Assembly (NCBI GenBank): GCA_032209605.1
Contig: JASFXZ010000018.1
Coordinates: 7,009,904-7,073,903, forward strand
DNA: 64,000 bases
DNA from: Mactromeris polynyma
Taxonomy: Eukaryota; Mollusca; Bivalvia; Venerida; Mactridae
Direction of reading: 5' to 3'
The translations under genes were made by a program, and so were the position numbers. Below the pieces are notes generated by a model that worked only from the letters and a program-made list of their open reading frames with translations, had not been told where the DNA came from and searched no databases. Positions 36,582 through 45,500 of the stretch are shown here, piece after piece (position 1 is the first letter of the stretch; each line of letters begins with the position of its first letter).

Positions 36582-39500
36582 GTAAGTGACTTTAGCTAAG
36601 TGAATATATGTTTTTTTTTGGTGAACATTAGACATATATGAAGATTAAATACAGACTTGCATGCTGTTAAACTGGTTCAAATCCCAAGAATTAGACAGTT
36701 CCTAGATTGTTGTATTGCTTTAATTCTCTTGTTGTTTTGTCGTTCCCTATTTACATTCTTTAGTTCATTTATGATACTGTATTGTTTGGTTCCCTTGTCC
36801 TTATAATATAATTTTGTTTTTGTGTCCCCTACCTGTGTATTCCTACTAGTTAGTCAGTTTGATATTGTTTTGTGTCCCCTACCTGTGTATTCCTACTAGT
36901 TAGTCAATTTGATATTGTTTTGTGTCCCCTACCTGTGTATGCCTAGTAGTCAGTTTGATATTGTTTTGTGTCCCCTACCTGTGTATGCCTAGTAGTCAGT
37001 TTGATATTGTTTTGTGTCCCCTTCCTGTGTATGCCTAGTAGTCAGTTTGATATTGTTTTGTGTCCCCTACCTGTGTATGCCTACTAGTCAGTTTGATATT
37101 GTTTTGTGTCCCCTACCTGTGTATGCCTAGTAGTCAGTTTGATATTGTTTCCCCTACCTGTTTATGCCTACTAGTCAGTTTGATATTGTTTTGTGTCCCC
37201 TACCTGTGTATGCCTCCTGGTCAGTTTGATATTGTTTTGTGTCCCTCCCTGTGTATGCCTTCTGGTCAGTTTGGTATTTTTTTGTGTCCCACCATCTGTG
37301 TGGCACCTCCTTTTACTTTTGTCTTGATCTGTCTAGGGAAGTTATTATTTGTCAACATTTTTTTCAGTTTTGTCTATTTCTGTGTACTGGTATGTCACTG
37401 TGCATTTCTTGTATGCATTATTGTTTTTAGCTTCCTAACAGTGATCAAATCTTTCTTTGCTTGATGTCACAGCATGTAAGATAGGGCTGTCATGATAACT
37501 CGGTATATTTCTAACTCTAAAGAGTGTACCACAATATGAAATGAAAGTACTGTTGCTTTATGATAATGAAATTATGTAGTCATGAAGAGCTAATATTAAA
37601 CAAAACAATTATGAGGGTAACTGCAGTTTTAGTTGATGCATGTCTATTATTTTGATACACAGTTGAAAAGTTTGCAGTTGAGTTGTATAAAAGTGCTGTA
37701 GTAAGAAAACTGCTACAATGATATCTTAAGTTCCTGAAGCAATTTAGTGTGGTACATATTGCAGTATAGCATGAAGCAATATACTGTGGTACATATTGCA
37801 GTATATCATGAAGCAATATATTGTGGTACATATTGCAGTACAGTCGAAACCCGTTATGTCGACATTACAGGGACCTGATAAAATATGTCGACATATCCGA
37901 ATATCGACACATCCGATTCCAGTACTGGCAAACTTACTTGTCTTGTATATATATACATATTTTTGCTATGGTGGTGTTGTAAAACTTACCACTCATGTGT
38001 TTTTCTGCAGGTGTTGTAAAACTAATTGAATCGTGATATTTGGTATACTTTAAATAAATAATATCACAGACATAATATATGTGTATGTTCGATTTTTATG
38101 TTGTTTTTCGAGTTTAATGCCCTTTTTTCAACAATATTTAATCATATACGGCGAGTGGCTGAATTTATCAGTTTTACTGAAAGTGGTAAATATTCGCTGC
38201 GACACTTATCGATCATATTGCAAACTACTATGTTAATTTAAAGATCAGTTTTACAAACTGTGAACAAATTAATTGTGACACAAACAATAGGTCGAGATAG
38301 AATTGTTTATCTCTTCACGGTCAATTGACACCCTTTCAATTTCAATCACGTCGAGAGGATGTCGACACAAACAAGTACATTAAGGTGTGAAAACACTCTT
38401 TGGGCCAGAGAGATCACGTCGACATAGCTGAAATTGTCGACATATAAATCATTTTCCATATACAATATATAGCGACAGAAATCGGGACTTTACAAATATG
38501 TCGACTAAACCGGAATGTCGATATAACCGATGTCGACATAACAGGGTTCAACTGTATATCATGAAGTAATATATTGTGGTACATATTGCAGTATGTCATG
38601 AAGCAATATATTGTGGTACACATTGCTGTATGTCATGAAGCAATATATTGTGGTACACATTGCAGTATGTCATGAAGCAATATATTGTGGTACACATTGC
38701 AGTATGTCATGAAGCAATATATTGTGGTACACATTGCAGTATATCATGAAGCAATATATTGTGGTACACATTGCAGTATGTCATGAAGCAATATATTGTG
38801 GTACACATTGCAGTATGTCATGAAGCAAAATACTGTGGTACATATAGCAGTATATCATGAAGCAATATATTGTGGTACATATTGCAGTATATATCATGAA
38901 GCAATATACTGTGGTAAATATTGCAGTATGTCATGAAGCAATATATTGTGGTACAAATTATTGCAGTATATATCATGAAGCAATATACTGTGGTACACAT
39001 TGCAGTATGTCATGAAGCAATATACTGTGGTACATATTGCAGTATGTCATGAAGCAATATATTGTGGTACATATTGCAGTATATCATGAAGCAATATACT
39101 GTGGTACTTATTGCAGTATGTCATGAAGCAATATACTGTGGTACGTATTGCAGTTTGTTTGTAATGTTTGCGTTATATAATTACATTGTGGTATGCTTCA
39201 GGTGTATTGCGACACACCCGAGATAATATGTGAACATTTAACCAAAATAAAATGTCTGTCCATTGGACATGTCTTGAAAAAACATCAAGTTTTGAAAAAC
39301 AAACGTGAAATTTACACATAAGAAAGTAGGAAGTAAATCTTTTGTTTTATTGTAACTAAGAGACTGTCTCTGGCAAGTTTGCTTGTTTGCCTGAGGTAAC
39401 ATGGTAAATCAAACAGTTAACTACCTATAACTTGCTTCGTCATGAGTCTGTCTTGGCTAGTTTCTGTAAGCTTTAACATAAATTCGTTATTAATGTTGTC

Positions 39501-42500
39501 AGTGAGAGGGTACCATCATTTCTTGTTTTGCACAAATTGAACATACAAACAGCATTCACTATTAGGTAAGAGTGATCATATTGATGGAAAGTATTTGTGG
39601 GTCCTATACATATTACTTTACTGGTATTGATCACGCATTTAGATATCAAGATCGGCTAGACATTGTATATGTTAATTGGAAATTGTTGAACAAATGCCAA
39701 TTTGTATTGGAACAATGTTTGGTCAGATTAGATCAAGCTACTTTGGACATATTTTTAAATAGCTGGTCGAAAACTTTTAGTACAACAGCTACTTTGCAAG
39801 GTGGTTGCTGCTGTATGATAACTGAAAAATGCTTTTTACTTCATAATACAGTCAGACCTTGCTCATGCGAACTCATCGGGTCCAAAATTTTATTTATGGT
39901 TTCGTATAGCCTATATCTATTTGATGTGCCTTGGAAGATACATCAGGACCTTTATTTCGAATGATATCATGTATTCGGATAGAAGGTTGTCAAATAAACG
40001 AGGTCCGACTGTATGTTAGAATACTGACTATTTGTTTTATGTTTTTTGTATTTTCTTGTATTGTAGGTAATATTTATGCGTTACGAGTGAACCTGAGTGT
40101 GGCAATAGTTGCAATGACATCAAACAAAACTGTCCAAATTGGAGCAAACAAAACACTTGTATGTTTTATTATCATCAAACTTCTTTTTTTCTCAGCTATT
40201 GTTTATATACAGTGACATTGAGTTACATCATTCTTGGAAGAACTGCATTTATGGACGTTACTGTATTACATCATAACTTGATAAAATTTGATATTGAAAC
40301 TGAGGGTTTTATTTGACAAACATAGCTGTATTAATAGCCTACATTAAAGTGATGTATTTATTTGCAGTAGCACCAACTTGCCGATAAAGTTGCATTTTTT
40401 CTAAAAAGACCTATGCAAAGTTAAGTGAACATTAAAAGTTATTTGTATGAGTAAAGTTATATGCATTTTGTACTATCATTATAATTTGATTAGTTAAACA
40501 ATTATATTTTGCTTTATAGACAGTGCTTCCAGATTTTGCCTGGGATTCTCACACCAAAGGAGTTATACTTGGTTCCTTCTTCTACGGTTACATCTTCACA
40601 CAACTTCCTGGTGGTAATATTTCACTTTTTTCTTTGCAATTTTTTCAATGGTCCTGGTTTGATCATTCATTAGGTGATTTACAATTCATTGCTTACAAGC
40701 TGGTTCAAAAACTCTTTTAAACTTCAACGAGGCTGATGACTCTGTGGTATAGTGTTTGTCTTGGGTGAAGGAGTATACAATTTCAATCCACAGCCATGGC
40801 ATACCACAGTCATTCAAAATTCAACAGTTGGTCCTTTGCCTATGTCTGGCACTATAAGGGTAGTGCTTCGACTGGTTGGCTTGCTCTCAGGTTGATGTGA
40901 CATGGTATCCCACCCAGTGAGTCAGCTCTATATCTGCTACAAGTATACATCCAGGGGCTGAATCATTTTCATAATTTTTGACCAGAGTTTTACATTTTAG
41001 AGCCAAATTGACCCTTCAGCCAGATTCTTAAGGGTCAAAATGTGGAAATTCCAGGGGTGAAAGTGTCAACTACAGGGTCAGAGGGAACCCCTAGACATGA
41101 ATTGGAACAAAATTGAGCATACATGCTGTAGTTAACTCTTCAGTGTTGGCAGTATACATTGAAAGATAGGATTGAAAATTGTTTATGGTATACATATACT
41201 ATGTTTTAATTTCAAAACAATAAGATTATCAAGATCTAATAATAATGTCACTTTTCATTTGCTGCTGAATGAAAATTCATACATTCTGCTAGTTTTGAAT
41301 AATGAAATATGGTGTTCTTTTCTTTTTTCAAGGTTACCTAGCAACTAAAATTGGTGGAAAACATCTCTTTGGTGGAGGTGTATTTATGACAGCAATATTT
41401 ACAATATTGACACCACTGTGTGCCAATGTTAGTGTATATTTACTTGTTGCTGTGAGAGTTTTGGAGGGGCTTTTTGAGGTATGTTGTTATGGAAACAATA
41501 GTAAATATTATTGCATTTAGTCACCAAGTTATTCATGATAAACTGTAAATTGACTTTATGATGTAGACGTTTGACTCAGAGGTAAATAAAGCATATCAAT
41601 GCTATGATACACATTTATTTCACAAGACTTTGATACCGTCTGCTTTTTGCCTTCTTTCGATTTTGTTTTCATAAAAAATCTCTTAATGTAGTCAAAAGAT
41701 ATACCATTACATTGCAAAACTTCATGCAGTAAGGGTTGCAGTATGTAGAAAACTTGTTTCCAGTCATGTAACAGGAAACAGTATAAAATTTGTCTGACTA
41801 ATATTGTATTGGATTCTGATTGGTTAATATATCCTGTTTCTGATTGGTTAATATATCATGTTTCATATTGGTTGATATATCCTGTTTCTGATTGGTTGGT
41901 GTGTCCTGTTTCAGGGAGTTACTTACCCTTCTATACATGCTATATGGTCCAAATGGGCACCACCTCTAGAGAAAACCAGATTAGCTACACTTGCATTTTC
42001 TGGTGAGTATTTCATGTGTTAAACATGAAGCAAATCTGTCTGTGTCTTCATTTATATGCGCATTAACTCTAAATTTCAACCAACAGTTTTCATTAAATTA
42101 TCTTATCTAACAGTTTTTGTATTAAGAATCTGACTGCAAGACTGATAGGAGATGATTGAATAAAATATTATAACATTACCGAAAGTCCTTTACATTTTTT
42201 CTATCACATATTTTTTCACTATAACAAGTACTGAATGTGTTATATCATCTGGTCTTCAGCCTCCTGACCAACCTTCAGACTGAAAGAAATATTCCTTATC
42301 CATGCATTTTTCAATCTATTATTTGTGGTGTATTTATTTAAGGATAGTACAAGTCTATGATATTGTATGTACTTCTTTCAGGGTCATATGTTGGTACAGT
42401 TATATCCATGCCATTGTCTGCTGCATTAGCTGAAAGTTCCCTGGGCTGGCCATCAATATTCTATGTGTTTGGTAAGTTGTTGTCACTCAGTGAGAAGTGA

Positions 42501-45500
42501 AAAAATGTGGCCATGTTAAGGGAATATTGTCACAAGTTCTCTCCCTTTATACCTTCTAGAGTTCTTTCCCTTTATCACCTTCTATCGTATATGTACACTC
42601 ACATAGTACATAGTCTAACACTTTTTACACCTCACCTCTTTCCACAGTTAGAATCGTGCTTCATACATCAAAATATATCAATGAAATACAACAAATTCTA
42701 AGCATGAATAATTTATCTTTCAAACGACACATACTTTATGCAAAACTGTCAAGAAGTGACAAAGTTCTCTTCAGAAATGCATCAAAATGTCAAAACTCCA
42801 ATTTCCTGTGGTTTTATGTTCTCATAAAACTTTCATTTGTACTTATTTTATTTAATAGAGCATAGACTCAGTCTTGTTAAAATATTGGGTTACGAATTGA
42901 TTTGCGAAAGCATATGGGGTATATTCACAGATATATCATCGAGGATTTTATGCTGTGTCCTAGATACATTACAACCTCACTTAAAGACAATCTCAGTAAT
43001 AAGACCACCTCAATATGAAGACCACCTCAATATGAAGACCAGTTTTCGAGGGTCCGAAGGGTGGTCATATTATTGAAGTTTTACTGTATAAGCAGCGTAT
43101 CTGTTGATGAAGAGGCATTTGAGGAGGCGCACTCAGGATTGTTTTGCACATTAGGTTTCAAATGATACCTATTTGGAACTGTTTTTGATTTTACTTTTGT
43201 TGACAAATTGTAATCATCGGCCTTTATGCCAGTGTTTGAGCTGTCTAGAGTTCGGTACATTCTGAGTAGTTACGTAACACTATTACATATATGTATTTAT
43301 AGAATTCATTATGTGGAATTCAAAATATGGTTCTGCTATATTCAGGTACAATAGCTATTATATGGTTTGTCCTATGGTGTTATCTGGTATCAGAAAGCCC
43401 CTCCAAACACCCTACCATCAGCAATCAGGAGTTAGAATATATTCAAGGTACAATTGGATATACAGATGAACAATTACAGGTAGGTTTTTATCTTAATTGG
43501 TCATCTTTTGTTTGACCGGCTGGTTTACTTAGAGTCATTGGAGCATGGGATGTCCAGTCTAGTGGTCAAATGTTTGTGGTCATTTAATTGAAGACATGGT
43601 ATCTAAAGCCAATTGATACCATCTGTCATTCATGTGAGGAATTTATTCATTGTTAGAAGAAGTTAGGACTGATAGATAACCCAGGAAAGCTGGTTGGATG
43701 TACTGAACAGCTGATATCATAGTATGATTGAAGTATTGTTGAAAGAGTGTGGGAACAATGGCTGATAAACCTTAAATGAATGACTGCTATTGTTTGATTA
43801 TAAAGTAAAGACAGTGTTGATGAGTTTGTTCTTGCTAATTTTATAAAATATAAAATCCTGCCTTTGTTTAACTGTCTTTGAATTTACAAGTATTCCAAGG
43901 GTTTGGCACAGACTATGGAAAATGTACATCTGCCAAAACTTACTTTAGTTTAGGTACATAATTTTTGCATCACAACCTGGAAACGTTCATGGTAAGGGGG
44001 TAGTCTGATTTTCTATCATTGGACTACACCATTGAGCGATATGGATGGTTTTGAATAGTTCCTACATAAGAGATTAAAAACCCAACTAAAAACATCATGT
44101 TTCTTAGTATTGTTGTTGAAGCAGCCGAGGTTAGGGGAATGTTATTTTATTTCAGGACATGTCCCCGCCATGGAGACAAATCTTAATGTCTTTACCAGTT
44201 TGGGCTATTGTTGCTGCCCATTTCTCTGAGAACTGGGGCTTCTATACATGGCTGACTGAATTACCATCCTTTATGAGTGGTGTTCTTCATTTTAATATGT
44301 ACCAGGTATGTATTATTAGTTTCTTTATTTGTAAGTGTATTCAGAGAACTGTTGAAATAGTTTGTGAACCTGAATAAATGTATGAGCTTGTTATACTTTG
44401 AGAAAATGTTAAAATCATTATATATTCGCAACTGTCAATTTGTACCCCCAACATAGAGCGTCCATCTGTAAATAAAGAATTATAATTGTATTGTTACATT
44501 ATTATGGTGTTTGAAGGGGCTCTTAGATTTGCCCTTGTCTGTCCGTCAGTCTGTCTGCCCAACATAAGTTTGTGTTGCTAATATCTCAAATAGTATTTGA
44601 TCTAGGATAACAAATTTCATAAGAATATTAGTCATCACATGAAATTCTGCACCTGGGGTCTTTCAAATGGATTTATTCAGTAAGTATAGAGTTCTGCCCC
44701 TTGATTGAATAAAGAGGGGCACCTGTGTCCTATGGACATATTTCTAGTTTTTGCTTAATTTCCCGATCTCATTTTGTTAATTAATGCAAAATTAAAATTA
44801 TCAAGAATATTAAGTTGAAGGTGATATCAAAGGACCAGCTATGTACAAATATACAATTTGGTGGTTCTCGAATTTCGTACAATTTAAGACTTCCAAATAA
44901 TTGACAATATAAAAATCAGCTCATTTGGGGAAAAAAGAACTTGTGAGTTCAAAGTGATCTTCGGTATCATTCTCACTGACCAGTCTCGGAACTATTGCAT
45001 CTGATTGGTTTGTTTTGGTCTTAAAATTGACCAATGGCAGAACTCCATTTTGAGACTGGTCTTCAGAGATTCAGTCTTGCATCCTTTAGTCATGACATCA
45101 CTATTGCAGGTGATATGTTGAAAGACAGGAAGTATTGTATTATTTTACACTGCTTACTTTGCATAAGTCACAATGAAGTTCAAACTCATTTTCTAGGCTG
45201 GTTTCCTGGCTGCCATACCTTACCTTGTTATGGCCATTGTAGTTCAGGGCAGTGGACATCTTGCTGACTATTTAAGAGGCAAGGTCCAAGTCTCTACTGA
45301 AGCTGTTCGAAAAATATTTACTTGTGGAGGTAAGAAAGTTCTCTTTATGCTTTAACCAAGACATCATGACTCTAATAATTCATTATGTACATTAAAATCT
45401 TAGGTGATATCAAATGTACTGAAAACCCAAATCATTGAATTGACATAGTTGTGGTGCTTTGTATTTTCTTTAATTTGCTTACATCATTGTGAAGCTCAAG

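Larger units (their letters stand above)
36582..40066. other. SLC17 intron 1
   Basis: A 3.5-kb intron dominated by repeats: the 46-bp array (36815-37300), the 37-bp array (37747-39152) split by a 714-bp MITE (37841-38554), and a family-2 MITE (39849-40011) that ends 55 bp before exon 2. 39160-39840 shows nothing recognised. Confidence 0.8.
40614..41332. other. SLC17 intron 3
   Basis: It contains a possible tRNA-like SINE (about 40729-40950) directly followed by an AGGGGTTCC element (40952-41092). Confidence 0.65.

Noticed and set aside
37060..37464. Open frame of 134 codons, Cys/Leu-rich
   Set aside because: It reads through the 46-bp minisatellite inside SLC17 intron 1.
38414..39000. Minus-strand open frames with repeating [12 protein letters not shown] peptides
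   Set aside because: By-products of the 37-bp minisatellite.
39572..39964. Open frame of 130 codons upstream of SLC17 exon 2
   Set aside because: It runs through a TA-flanked MITE, has no family resemblance, and would break the sialin reading.
40061..40070. Gly at the start of SLC17 exon 2 (GNIYALRV)
   Set aside because: The G belongs to the intron's AG; with the T carried from exon 1 the codon is TGT (Cys).
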